From: Caecibacteroides pullorum
Lineage (GTDB): Bacteria > Bacteroidota > Bacteroidia > Bacteroidales > Bacteroidaceae
Length of the DNA stretch: 64,000 nucleotides
Assembly (NCBI RefSeq): GCF_019239235.1
Contig: NZ_JAAZTS010000016.1
Coordinates: 1 to 64,000 of the forward strand
Direction of reading: 5' to 3'
Below are positions 48,687 through 56,622 of the stretch, piece by piece. The notes beneath the pieces are model-generated. The model saw only the letters and a list, made by a program, of their open reading frames with translations, was not told the origin of the DNA and did not search any database. How positions within the stretch are numbered: position 1 is the first letter of the stretch; each line of letters starts with the position of its first letter. Made by a program: the position numbers and the translations under genes.

Positions 48687-49093
48687 AATAAGTATTCCTT
48701 CGCCGCCTCGAAACACGGGCATGCCTTCATCGGATTCAGGTCGCGATGCCCCACGATGAGCGCCTGCGGAAACATCCGCTTCAGCTCGCGCAGCAGCGCC
48801 ACGAGGCTTGCCTTCTGTTCCAGCGTCCGCGTGTCCTTCGGTTGTCCCTGGCGGTCCAGTCCGCCTTCGTAGCAGACGCCTATGCTGTGCCGATTGTGGT
48901 TCCGGCAGTGGGCTCCCACCTGTTCCAGCGGCCGTCCGCGGTGTATCTCGCCGTCGCGCGTCAGGTAGAAGTGGTAGCCGATGTCGCGGAAGCGCCGGTG
49001 CCGGATGTGGTCGCGGCGGCACTGTTCAAAGTCAAAGCTCTGCCCCTCGCGGGTGGCAGAGCAATGAACGACGATTAGGGTCACGGTTCTCAT
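48683..49093 (-). CDS. N-acetylmuramoyl-L-alanine amidase (phage-type Amidase_2)
   Basis: The 136 residues are read from the ATG at 49093; a GTG four codons upstream is less likely. Zinc ligands are seen in VVHCSA (His), AHCRNHN and VGHRDLNPMKACPCF. This is the T7-lysozyme/PGRP-like fold. No signal peptide. Such genes sit in a conserved cassette inside Bacteroides capsule loci, with smalltalk, HU-like and VirE genes; their role there is not known. The start overlaps the smalltalk stop (ATGA). Confidence 0.92.
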   Translation of the reverse strand: MRTVTLIVVHCSATREGQSFDFEQCRRDHIRHRRFRDIGYHFYLTRDGEIHRGRPLEQVGAHCRNHNRHSIGVCYEGGLDRQGQPKDTRTLEQKASLVALLRELKRMFPQALIVGHRDLNPMKACPCFEAAKEYLF

Positions 49094-49191
49094 CCGCCTA
49101 TACACGATGAGATTCCGAATACGCCGGCCAGGGCAGTAGCCACGGCCACAATTGCTTTGAGCACAATGCTCCAGACTGATTTCTTCTTCAT
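49090..49191 (-). CDS. Smalltalk protein (33 residues)
   Basis: This very small gene reads M-KKKSVWSIVLKAIVAVATA followed by LAGVFGISSCIGG. The Lys-rich start, single hydrophobic helix and ISSC-type end are the hallmarks of the Bacteroidales 'smalltalk' family that sits next to amidases. It starts just after an AT-rich repeat, and its stop overlaps the amidase ATG. Probably an inner-membrane peptide; function unknown, perhaps a holin- or spanin-like partner of the amidase. Confidence 0.85.
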   Translation of the reverse strand: MKKKSVWSIVLKAIVAVATALAGVFGISSCIGG

Positions 49192-49288
49192 AATTGAGAA
49201 TTGAAAATTGAAAATTGATAATTGATAATTGAGAATGGATAATTAGTGTATTTCATTTTCCATTATCCATTCTCCATTTTCCATTATT
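49191..49288. repeat. AT-rich degenerate repeat upstream of the smalltalk gene
   Basis: TAATTGAGAATTG-type units are followed by CATTTTCCATTATCCATTCTCC-type units, forming complementary halves as at 48583-48686. Confidence 0.55.
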
Positions 49289-49763
49289 ACAGCGGACTTC
49301 CTCCTTCTTCCTCGTCCTCACCTCCGCCGCCGGGGGTAGGAGTCACCGCGGTGCCGTCGCCCAGGTAGTACTCGTTCTGTTCGCGCAGCGTCGCCTCCAG
49401 GTTGATTTTCGCGTTGCTCAGTTCGCCGGTGGCACGTGCGCGCAGCTTCAGTCCTGCCACGTGTTCCGATACCTTGAACTCTGCCGCGCTCGCGGCCCCG
49501 TGGTCGCTGATGATGCCCACCGAGAAGATAGCCAGGTCGTCCAGCTTCACGTTCTTGCCGTCCAGGATCAGCTCCTTGATGCAGGTCACCATGTCTGCCA
49601 GGACGCCTTTGATCACGCCCGGCGAGAACGGCGTGTTGTGTTTCGACATGTGGCGGGACAGCAAATCGATGTCCAGTGTCTCGTTAATCACCGGGCGTGC
49701 ATACCACAGTCCGTTGCACGGATGGTTCTCGCCCACAATTTGAATTTTTCTGTAAGTAATCAT
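49287..49763 (-). CDS. HU-like DNA-binding protein of capsule loci
   Basis: The 158 residues begin MITYRKIQIVGENHPCNGLW. An HU/IHF-like body follows (about 30-125: SRHMSKHNTPFSPGVIKGVL, KNVKLDDLAIFSVGI) and the end is an acidic-glycine tail. This is the larger 'histone-like' family found beside Bacteroides VirE-type primase genes. It may bend DNA in the cassette or regulate it. Transcribed toward the amidase, with the divergent DUF4248 gene to its right. Confidence 0.87.
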   Translation of the reverse strand: MITYRKIQIVGENHPCNGLWYARPVINETLDIDLLSRHMSKHNTPFSPGVIKGVLADMVTCIKELILDGKNVKLDDLAIFSVGIISDHGAASAAEFKVSEHVAGLKLRARATGELSNAKINLEATLREQNEYYLGDGTAVTPTPGGGGEDEEEGGSPL

Positions 49764-49802
49764 TTCTTTAATTGATTAATAATTAGTAAATAATAATAGA
49801 GG

Positions 49803-49889
49803 ATTGTAGGGACACACCATGGTGTGTCCGCCTTGTCCGCAATATAGGATGACTCAGTAACCGGACACACCGTGGTGTGTCCCTACAAT
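49803..49889. repeat. REPIN-like paired palindromic repeat
   Basis: Two 28-bp arms (49803-49830 and 49862-49889) are inverted copies of each other with one mismatch and a 31-bp spacer. Each arm contains the palindrome GGACACACCATGGTGTGTCC (or the CGTG variant). This structure is typical of REPINs, which are moved by RAYT transposases. Confidence 0.7.
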
Positions 49890-49940
49890 TTCCTGACAAT
49901 ACAAAGATACCACCTCCGCCACGCGAAAAATCCATAACTG

Positions 49941-50000
49941 TAGGTTAGGGTAGGTAAGTGTAGGTAAATGTTGATTATCGTAGATTATTGTTGATTATTG
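49941..50000. repeat. Six 10-bp direct repeats (iteron-like) between divergent genes
   Basis: Successive decamers are TAGGTTAGGG, TAGGTAAGTG, TAGGTAAATG, TTGATTATCG, TAGATTATTG and TTGATTATTG. They keep an exact 10-bp register with T at position 1, G at 3, T at 5 and A at 7 constant and G at position 10. They lie between the HU-like gene and the DUF4248 gene. Confidence 0.7.
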
Positions 50001-50069
50001 CCGCTTTTGTGCATGGCGTTTCCGCTGATTTTCAGTATCTTTACGTCCGTAAAGACCAACACGAAATCT

Positions 50070-50288
50070 ATGGAAACATTCACCATCCGCGCATACGGCC
50101 GCACCGAGCTGGCCCAGTTCTATTTCCCCGGCCTCAATCCGCAGACGGCCTACCGCAAACTGCAGGAGTGGATCGACTTCTATCCCCACCTGCGCGAACG
50201 TCTGCAAGCCGCCGGTTGCCATCCTCGCAGCCGTGTCTACATGCCCGTGCATGTCCGCATGATTGTCGAGGCGATCGGGGAACCTTAG
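50070..50288 (+). CDS. DUF4248 family small protein (possible DNA binder)
   Basis: The 72 residues start METFTIRAYGRTELAQFYFP. The segment FYFPGLNPQTAYRKLQEWI looks like a helix-turn-helix wing similar to excisionase/MerR-type small proteins. The family is nearly always next to the VirE-type primase and HU-like gene in Bacteroides capsule loci. It starts downstream of the decamer repeats, which could be its binding sites (inference). Confidence 0.82.
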   Translation: METFTIRAYGRTELAQFYFPGLNPQTAYRKLQEWIDFYPHLRERLQAAGCHPRSRVYMPVHVRMIVEAIGEP

Positions 50289-50335
50289 GGAAATGAAGAA
50301 CGAAGAATGAAGAATTGGACTTGGGCTTCGTAACT

Positions 50336-50410
50336 ATGGACTTTAGCGCGCTAACCATGGACTTTAGCGTGCTAACTATGGACTTTAGCGTGCTAACTAT
50401 GGACTTTAGG
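50336..50410. repeat. 21-bp tandem repeat, about 3.6 copies
   Basis: Units start at 50336, 50357, 50378 and 50399. The consensus begins ATGGACTTTAGCGTGCTAAC. Each unit includes the near-palindrome TTAGCGYGCTAA. The period equals two helical turns, as in the unrelated repeat at 12640. Confidence 0.8.
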
Positions 50411-50411
50411 A

Positions 50412-50475
50412 ATATGATAATGGATAATGGAAAATTAAAAAATTCTTCATTCTTCATTCTTCATTCTTCATTCAA
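50412..50475. repeat. AT-rich degenerate repeat before the VirE-like gene end
   Basis: GATAATGGATAATGGAAAA is followed by TTCTTCATTCTTCATTCTTC-type direct repeats, similar to the material around rfbC. Confidence 0.5.
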
Positions 50476-52556
50476 ACAAATCTTCCCATCGCCTGCTGGT
50501 TCCGGTAGATCTCGTCGCCCGTCAGCTCGACGACGCGGTAGCCCCGCTTGCCCGCCACGCGGACCTGCTGGAACCCCGCCTGCGACATCACCATCCCGAT
50601 CTTCACCGTGCTCAGCCCCTGACGCAGGCCCACGTTGATGCGCGCCAGTATCTGTGCGTTCGTCACGAAGATACACGTCTCGCCCTCCATCGGGCGGCGG
50701 TAGTGCGTCAGGATCAGTTCCTGCTCCAGGCAGGGCACTTCGAACTGGCGGTTGTGCCGGTTCAGCGTCTTCACCTCCTCGTCGTCCAGCCAGTAAGCGA
50801 AGCCGTTCCGCGTCAGCGCATACGCCTGGGCGAAGATCTCCGCATAGTCCGGCACGTGGTCATAGGGGCTGTCGATGCTCTCCACCTCGAAAGGCATCCA
50901 GCGGCGGTTTCCGCTCAGGTCGTTCAGGAACTGGCGGTTGTTGCTCGTGCCGCAGAAGCTGGCAATGTGGGGCCGCATCTCCTTGTAGCGGGCATACGCC
51001 GCGCGTTCGTTCACGTGGCGCATGGTGGTGAGCGCCTTCAGCTGGTTCAGCTCCTTGCTCTCCATCTCGTCCAGCTCTTCGAGACACACCAGGGCGAATT
51101 CCGAGAGCGTCAGCAGGTCGTCGCGCGTGATGTTGCGGCTGTTCGACTTCAGGTAGAAGTAGCGGCGCAGGGCGGGCGGCAGCAGGTTGTTCAGCCAGGT
51201 AGTCTTGTAGATGCCCTGGCGGCCGATGAGCACCAGTATCTCGTGGTTCACCGTCTCCTCTTCGAGCAGGGCGGCCAGCATCGCCACGAGCCATTTCTTG
51301 AAGAAGCGGACAAAGAGCTCGCCATCCTCCTTGACGTGTACCTGCGCGGCCAGCCGTCCGATGTGGTCGGTCGTTCCGTCCCACGGGGGCAGGGCGTCCA
51401 CGTATTCGCGAAAGGGGTTGTAGAGCGGCACGAAGTCCGACTCGATCACCGTCTGCACGTCCGTTTTGCGTGCCGGGCCCGACTCCTTGCACAGTCGTCG
51501 CCACATCGAGTTCACCTCGCGGTCCGTCAGGTCCTTGAATTCATTCGTTCCTTCGGGAGCGAACTCATATTTGCCGGTCACCGTGTTCTTGCGGAAGCGT
51601 CCCTGCCGGTTCAGGAACGCTTCGATGTCGTCCACCGTGACCCGCCCCTGTCCCGGGGCGGCATCCGCGTCCTTCCGCCGCGTGCCGAGGCTGCGCGTTC
51701 CGTGCTCCTCCGTGTGCTGGTAACACGAGCGCAGGATGCCCTCCACGTCGCCGTCGTAGTCGGCGAAGCGTTCCGTGGCCCATCGGGTCGCCGCCTCGCG
51801 GTCCGCCCCGTAGGCGTTCAGCAGGTAGCCCATGCGCATGATGTACTCGTTGTGGTGGTGTTCCGTGTAGGCGATGCCCTCGTCGGCGAGCAGCCTCTCC
51901 GCCGTGCGGACGATGCGGGCCAGCTGCCTGTCGGCGGCCTTCCGCTTTGCGGCGGATGCCGTCTGCTTCGGCCGGCTGATGAGGAATGTCGTCGCTTCGG
52001 GGTTGTAGAAAACGTCCGGGTCGTGCGCCACCCCGCTCAGGCGCGTCGCGTTCTTGCACTTCTCGTCGTAGGGATGGCCCGTCAGCGCCTCGTAGTGATG
52101 GTTTATGCGTCCGAAGGCCAGTACGTGCAGCTCCTGTTCCGAGCGCGGCTCGTAGTCCCTGGCTGCGTCGTAGGCCGCGACGACGCGCAGTCCCGTTCCG
52201 CTGATGGTGGTGTAGGCCAGTAGCGTGTGTCGGTCCTCCCGCACCCGCCGGATGCACTCCTCCATCTGTTCCGGCGGGATGTGGTCGAAGTCCGCCATAC
52301 ACAGGTGCGTCCATTCGCGGATATGCTCCTTGCATTTGCCGCCGCCGAAGCGCACCGCCACGGCGAAACACGGGCAGACACTCTTCTCGTGTCCCGCCGC
52401 CTCCTTCTGTCCCTGCGACAGGAATTCCCGGTAGCGGCGCGTGTGTTCGGCCGTATCCGCGTCGTGTCGGATCAGTTCGACGATATGTTCCAATGCGATG
52501 TCTGTGGGTTTCAGTCCCCTGTAGCCTCTGAACAGGCTGAGCGTTGTCTTTTTCAT
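50472..52556 (-). CDS. VirE/VapE-type primase-helicase-like protein
   Basis: The 694 residues have an N-terminal BT4734-like domain (about 50-200, with CMADFDHIPPEQM, the acidic site of primase-like folds). A linker follows, then a VapE-type ATPase domain with P-loop GRQGIYKT (445-452) and the acidic LVCLEELDEME strand. Such proteins resemble the replication modules of satellites and prophages yet are fixed in Bacteroides capsule loci. High GC content makes long shadow frames on the other strand. The gene is transcribed left toward the DUF4248 gene, tail to tail. Confidence 0.9.
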   Translation of the reverse strand: MKKTTLSLFRGYRGLKPTDIALEHIVELIRHDADTAEHTRRYREFLSQGQKEAAGHEKSVCPCFAVAVRFGGGKCKEHIREWTHLCMADFDHIPPEQMEECIRRVREDRHTLLAYTTISGTGLRVVAAYDAARDYEPRSEQELHVLAFGRINHHYEALTGHPYDEKCKNATRLSGVAHDPDVFYNPEATTFLISRPKQTASAAKRKAADRQLARIVRTAERLLADEGIAYTEHHHNEYIMRMGYLLNAYGADREAATRWATERFADYDGDVEGILRSCYQHTEEHGTRSLGTRRKDADAAPGQGRVTVDDIEAFLNRQGRFRKNTVTGKYEFAPEGTNEFKDLTDREVNSMWRRLCKESGPARKTDVQTVIESDFVPLYNPFREYVDALPPWDGTTDHIGRLAAQVHVKEDGELFVRFFKKWLVAMLAALLEEETVNHEILVLIGRQGIYKTTWLNNLLPPALRRYFYLKSNSRNITRDDLLTLSEFALVCLEELDEMESKELNQLKALTTMRHVNERAAYARYKEMRPHIASFCGTSNNRQFLNDLSGNRRWMPFEVESIDSPYDHVPDYAEIFAQAYALTRNGFAYWLDDEEVKTLNRHNRQFEVPCLEQELILTHYRRPMEGETCIFVTNAQILARINVGLRQGLSTVKIGMVMSQAGFQQVRVAGKRGYRVVELTGDEIYRNQQAMGRFV

Positions 52557-52780
52557 AATAAAAGAATTTTTTAGGTAAACATTCGTGTCCGTCTCGGTTT
52601 GTCCGTCGTGACAGTGTTGCGAAGTAGCAAATTACTCACGAAACCGCCAAATTCCCCGGTACCCACATGTCAGTACCGAAAACGGGCAGATTTAATGGTT
52701 TTAACGAAAATTAGTAGAGTTGTTACGCATGATATAGCGATAAATTAAAATCAAATGTTAAAACAAATACTGATAAAATT
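52557..52780. other. Gene-free region upstream of the VirE-like gene
   Basis: It contains the upstream region of the VirE-like gene and the 15-bp sequence TTAATGGTTTTAACG (52692-52706), repeated at 53193-53207. No gene is seen. Confidence 0.4.
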
Positions 52781-53079
52781 ATGAAAGCAGCTTATTTTTT
52801 CAGTCCCCATTTAGGGGAATATATCATGCAATTGCAACACGTTGTTCCCGTCGACGGACGTCTGTTGAGTGAAGAAAGTCTGGCCCGTCGGGCCCGCATG
52901 TCCAAGACCACTGTCGAGCGGATAAAAAAGGGGTAGAAAAGCATCTGTATGCCTACTACGCCATCCTTCGTATCTATTGGGAAGCCTGCCAGGACAGTCA
53001 GGTTCTTCCTCCGGACCGTTTCCTCCGTGAGCTCCACCGCAGTCTGGAAGCCGATCACCGGCTCCGTCACGGCGACTGA
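52781..53079 (+). pseudogene. Small HTH-like gene split by a frame change (or -1 frameshift gene)
   Basis: Frame 1 reads MKAAYFFSPHLGEYIMQLQH and continues to TTVERIKKG and a TAG at 52934-52936. The -1 frame then continues smoothly (VEKHLYAYYAILRIYWEAC, ending LEADHRLRHGD, stop 53077-53079) to give about 99 residues. The change point is A AAA AAG (52924-52930), which is exactly in register as a -1 slippery heptamer, followed by GGGG. LLSEESLARRARMSKTTVER looks like a helix-turn-helix. Either a one-base deletion or programmed frameshifting fits. Confidence 0.6.
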
Positions 53080-53396
53080 TGCCAACGTGTTGCAGGACCG
53101 GCCCGGTGCCGGTCCCTGCTTTTCGGCAGTGTGCCACCCTGGCCTCCCGAAAACGCAACTTCTCTCTATATAGATACAAGGTTATTGAATTGTTAATGGT
53201 TTTAACGGTCACTCTCCCCTGCGCGCGCGTGAGAAAGGTGTATATAGGGGGTGGAAGGGTGTCACAGAAAAGTTAAAAACGCATTTTTTGGATACGAATG
53301 TCGTGATAGATCTGCTTGATAAGAGATACATGCTACAATCCCAGTTTTAACCCCAGATGAATTTTTGACAAAACGATAAGATTAACCATTAATCCC
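53080..53396. other. Gene-free region
   Basis: It holds the second copy of TTAATGGTTTTAACG (53193-53207), a GC-rich ACGCGCGCGTG-like patch near 53221 and a T-run near 53284. Nothing looks coding. Confidence 0.4.
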
Positions 53397-53780
53397 ATGT
53401 CCTACGCCGCTGACATCGAATCCATTTTCAACCCGTGCAATCTCGATGAAGATTGCAGCTATATAGCCCACCTGTTATCGCCCTACGAGAAACTCATCGT
53501 AGCGCGTATGGATGCAGGAGACTACACCTGTGCCGTCACCGTGTTTCTTGAAATCCTGGAAACTCTGACGCGTCATTTTGTAGCGGATGAGCACTATACC
53601 TATTTCGACGACATGTATAGTCCGGAGTATGTTTGCGATGGCATTATGCAGGCCATGAACCGCAGGATAGAGCAAGGCCTGTTTCCGATAGCGGAACAAG
53701 CCCGTCTGAAGGCAGGTCTCGAGCAGGTGAAGCAGTCGGAAGCCTGTCAGGATTATGGGGTGTTGCTGATGATGCTTTGA
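53397..53780 (+). CDS. Hypothetical protein in the capsule locus
   Basis: The 127 residues are soluble and mostly helical (SPYEKLIVARMDAGDYTCAV, FLEILETLTRHFV, YSPEYVCDGIMQAMNRRI). No signal peptide, membrane segment or known motif is seen. Similar small proteins occur after the VirE/HU cassette in capsule loci. It has its own AT-rich upstream region and stands apart from the flippase gene by about 240 bp. Confidence 0.65.
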   Translation: MSYAADIESIFNPCNLDEDCSYIAHLLSPYEKLIVARMDAGDYTCAVTVFLEILETLTRHFVADEHYTYFDDMYSPEYVCDGIMQAMNRRIEQGLFPIAEQARLKAGLEQVKQSEACQDYGVLLMML

Positions 53781-53995
53781 GAATCTGTGTTCATCCGTGT
53801 AATCCGTGGTGAAAAAATATTCTCCCTCTGTGGGACTCTGTGCCCTCTGTGGTGAATTACAAATCATCTTCTGAACATTTACATATACCATTTATCATTA
53901 ACCATTAGCTAACTCCGGTTTTTGAGAACTTCAAGAGGAAGGCCTCCAAAAAGGGCTTTCCCGATGGTGTATTTCAAAATTGGAGGTGTAGCATT

Positions 53996-54031
53996 ATGAC
54001 TAATGTATTTAAACGAAATGGCAACAAATAA
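53996..54031 (+). CDS. Possible 11-residue leader peptide overlapping the flippase start
   Basis: ATG at 53996 lies 9 nt after a strong GGAGG (53982-53986), an unusual strength for this window. The frame MTNVFKRNGNK ends at 54031, 11 bases past the likely start of the flippase. It may couple translation of the next gene, or the GGAGG may simply serve the flippase at a longer distance. Confidence 0.3.
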   Translation: MTNVFKRNGNK

Positions 54032-55454
54032 CCAGTCATCAATAAAGAAGAACTTTGCATATAAAAGTGCATTGACTATTTCTACTTATATAATGAACTT
54101 TATAACCTTTCCTTATGTATCGCGCGTTCTAGGTGTTGATAAGATTGGTTTAGTAAGTTTTGTAGATAATGCGGTAAACTATTTCCTACTTTTTGCGACT
54201 ATGGGGGTTGCCATATTAGGTGTTAGAGAGATTGCAACAGTTAAAGAGGATAGGAATAAATGTAATCGTGTATATTCCAATATATTAGGGATGAATATTC
54301 TATTCACGATTATTACATTAATCATTTATTTTACTTTCATAATTTTTGTTGCAGATTTTAACCGATATAAAGAGCTGTTTTATGTAGGGGGCGCGAAGAT
54401 TTTGTTTACAGCTTTTTTGGTAGAATGGTATTTTACTGGTATTGAAAATTTCCGTTATATTACTATTCGTAGTTTACTTATCAAACTATTGTATGTAGTA
54501 GCTGTATTTATTCTTATACGTACAGAAGATGATTACACACTCTATTTTGTACTGACCGTCTTGGTAGTAATAATAAATGCGATTATTAATATGGTTTATA
54601 TACGTAAATTTGTGAATCTAATCAAACACGAATTGTTCAGTAAAAAGTATATTAAGCAAAATCTATCTTTAGGTATTTATTCCATCATGACTTCTATGTA
54701 TCTTACTTTTAACGTCATGTTTTTGGGATTTTGTTCTACAAATACAGAAGTAGGATACTATACTACGGCGTTCAAACTATACTCAGTTATCCTAGGATTT
54801 TTTACAGCGTTTACAAATGTTATGCTCCCAAGAATGAGTTCTTTATTGGCTGAAGGAGAAAAGGAAAGGTTTCAGAATTTGATAGATAAATCATTTGAGG
54901 CTATGTGCACTTTCAGCATCCCGTTAATTTTATGCAGTATTATTATGGCACCTCAAATTGTCTATATACTTTCAGGTCCAGGCTATGAAGGTGCAATTAC
55001 TCCAATGCGCATAATAATGCCTGCCGTATTGTTTGTTGGTATAGCACAAGTCTTTGCATTGCAAATTTTACTTCCGATGAAAAAGGATAAGGTTCTTTTT
55101 ACTGCCTCTATATTAGGCGCTTTTGTCAGTTTACTTATTAATATATTTGCTGTTCCTAGTATGCAAAGCATAGGTAGCGCAATTGTTTTGGTTAGTGCAG
55201 AAATAGTTGTTACATTAGTATATATGGTATATACATTATGGAATAAATTGGCTAAGTTTTCTATACAGGCAATAAGCAAAAATATATTTTATTCATTACC
55301 TTCTGTTCTAATATGCTATTTATGTAGATATTACATAATTAATAGCTTCTTTTCTGTTGGATTAGCCATATGTCTGTCTACATTATTCTGGCTTGGAATG
55401 AATATTGTTTTTAAGACTTGGATAGGCAATATCTGTTATAGAAGACACATGTAA
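54018..55454 (+). CDS. wzx: Wzx-like polysaccharide flippase
   Basis: The protein has 478 residues from the ATG at 54018 (MATNNQ...); an in-frame ATG at 54003 is also possible. It has about 12-14 membrane helices and the N-terminus KKNFAYKSALTISTYIMNFITF typical of the MATE/PST flippases that move undecaprenyl-linked repeat units. The codon usage is very AT-rich compared with the genes to the left. It is the first gene of the polysaccharide-specific block. Confidence 0.9.
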   Translation: MATNNQSSIKKNFAYKSALTISTYIMNFITFPYVSRVLGVDKIGLVSFVDNAVNYFLLFATMGVAILGVREIATVKEDRNKCNRVYSNILGMNILFTIITLIIYFTFIIFVADFNRYKELFYVGGAKILFTAFLVEWYFTGIENFRYITIRSLLIKLLYVVAVFILIRTEDDYTLYFVLTVLVVIINAIINMVYIRKFVNLIKHELFSKKYIKQNLSLGIYSIMTSMYLTFNVMFLGFCSTNTEVGYYTTAFKLYSVILGFFTAFTNVMLPRMSSLLAEGEKERFQNLIDKSFEAMCTFSIPLILCSIIMAPQIVYILSGPGYEGAITPMRIIMPAVLFVGIAQVFALQILLPMKKDKVLFTASILGAFVSLLINIFAVPSMQSIGSAIVLVSAEIVVTLVYMVYTLWNKLAKFSIQAISKNIFYSLPSVLICYLCRYYIINSFFSVGLAICLSTLFWLGMNIVFKTWIGNICYRRHM

Positions 55455-55486
55455 ATATAGTTTAAAACCGTAGATTGTTTCTAAAA

Positions 55487-56614
55487 ATGCTAGTTTATAT
55501 AATACCTGTAGTCATAACATTTTGCGCTTCTATTCAATATGACATTGGTGATCATAAAAGTATATGGAAAAAGCCTATCTGGTTTTTTTTATATTTATAC
55601 TTAGTTCTTATAATAGGACTACGTTTTGAAGTAGGTGGCGATACTTTAAATTACATGGAGCTATACGCTTATCAGGAAAACTTAAGCGATTGGACTTTTA
55701 GTTTTGCAGAGCGTTTTCAGCCTTTTTATTCTCTACTATGTGCTTTAGCAAAAACTATTCATCCTGATTTTTTTGTTTTTCAGATACTTCATTCTGCTAT
55801 ATTGAATGCTTGTCTATTTTATTTCTTTAAGAAAAATACAGATAATTATTTTACTGCTTTGTTAGTAAGTTTTTCTTTTTATTACTTCTATTTTTCTACG
55901 GAAATCTTAAGGGAGGCATTAGCCATTATGATTTTTATACTCAATTATGACAATTATAAGAAGGGAAATTGGGTGAAATATTATTTGGGTGTTTCTATAG
56001 CAATAATGTTTCACCTTTCCGCATTGTTTCTAATTGTTCTACCATTTATAAAATGGCTTCGTTTCAATAAGTTTTTTATATTTATATTTCTACTGAGTCC
56101 AATTGTATTCTCTAAATTATCATATTTATTGGGTATTATAACAGGAGTTGAAATGCTTACACGTTTTGTTGTTGCTTATGAAGATTCATACAAATATAGT
56201 GGTGGCTTTTTAAGTACAATATATTTAATTCTTCGAATTTTTCGTTATGTTTTTTGTCCACTAATTTTACTTTTTATATATAAAGTAATACTAAAAAAGG
56301 GAATTAAATATGAGCCACTCATTTGCCTTTATATATTGTTAGGAGTTGGTGTCTATTATAATACTATCATTTTTGAGCGTTTCTCTAATTATATAACCCC
56401 TTTATATATGTTGGCTTTATCCGATGGAATTGTATATTGTTTCAAAAGGAAAATAATATCACTATACCGATCCACAGTGTTGTTCTGTTGTATGATTTTC
56501 TTTATATCATATAGTTCATATTATATGCAGTATAGATTATATAGAATTTGGATACCTTATTATTCCATTTTTAATCCACAACATGTAAAAGAAAGAAAAC
56601 TATTTCAAATGTAA
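55487..56614 (+). CDS. EpsG/Wzy-like polysaccharide polymerase
   Basis: The 375 residues start at the ATG at 55487, preferred over an upstream TTG. There are about ten membrane segments and the EpsG-type motif GLRFEVGGDTLNYMELY. Such proteins polymerise repeat units in the periplasm. It lies between the flippase and glycosyltransferase genes, the expected place for wzy. Strong AT bias suggests lateral acquisition. Confidence 0.88.
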   Translation: MLVYIIPVVITFCASIQYDIGDHKSIWKKPIWFFLYLYLVLIIGLRFEVGGDTLNYMELYAYQENLSDWTFSFAERFQPFYSLLCALAKTIHPDFFVFQILHSAILNACLFYFFKKNTDNYFTALLVSFSFYYFYFSTEILREALAIMIFILNYDNYKKGNWVKYYLGVSIAIMFHLSALFLIVLPFIKWLRFNKFFIFIFLLSPIVFSKLSYLLGIITGVEMLTRFVVAYEDSYKYSGGFLSTIYLILRIFRYVFCPLILLFIYKVILKKGIKYEPLICLYILLGVGVYYNTIIFERFSNYITPLYMLALSDGIVYCFKRKIISLYRSTVLFCCMIFFISYSSYYMQYRLYRIWIPYYSIFNPQHVKERKLFQM

Positions 56615-56622
56615 TATTAATT

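Noticed and set aside
47228..49288. The AATTGATAATTG repeats as a CRISPR array
   Set aside because: No regular spacers, units are degenerate and AT-only in character, and no cas genes are near.
50703..52223. A 506-residue plus-strand frame opposite the VirE-like gene
   Set aside because: The minus-strand gene has clear domain motifs; the long antisense frame comes from the high GC content.
52811..53212. Minus-strand frames opposite the split small gene
   Set aside because: The plus-strand reading gives a coherent protein in two frames with good codon usage; the minus frames lack any pattern.
53781..53890. ATCCGTGTAATCCGTGGTG and CTCTGTGCCCTCTGTGGTG stretches as a gene or RNA
   Set aside because: They look like the dispersed non-coding repeats common between genes in Bacteroides; no structure or frame supports more.
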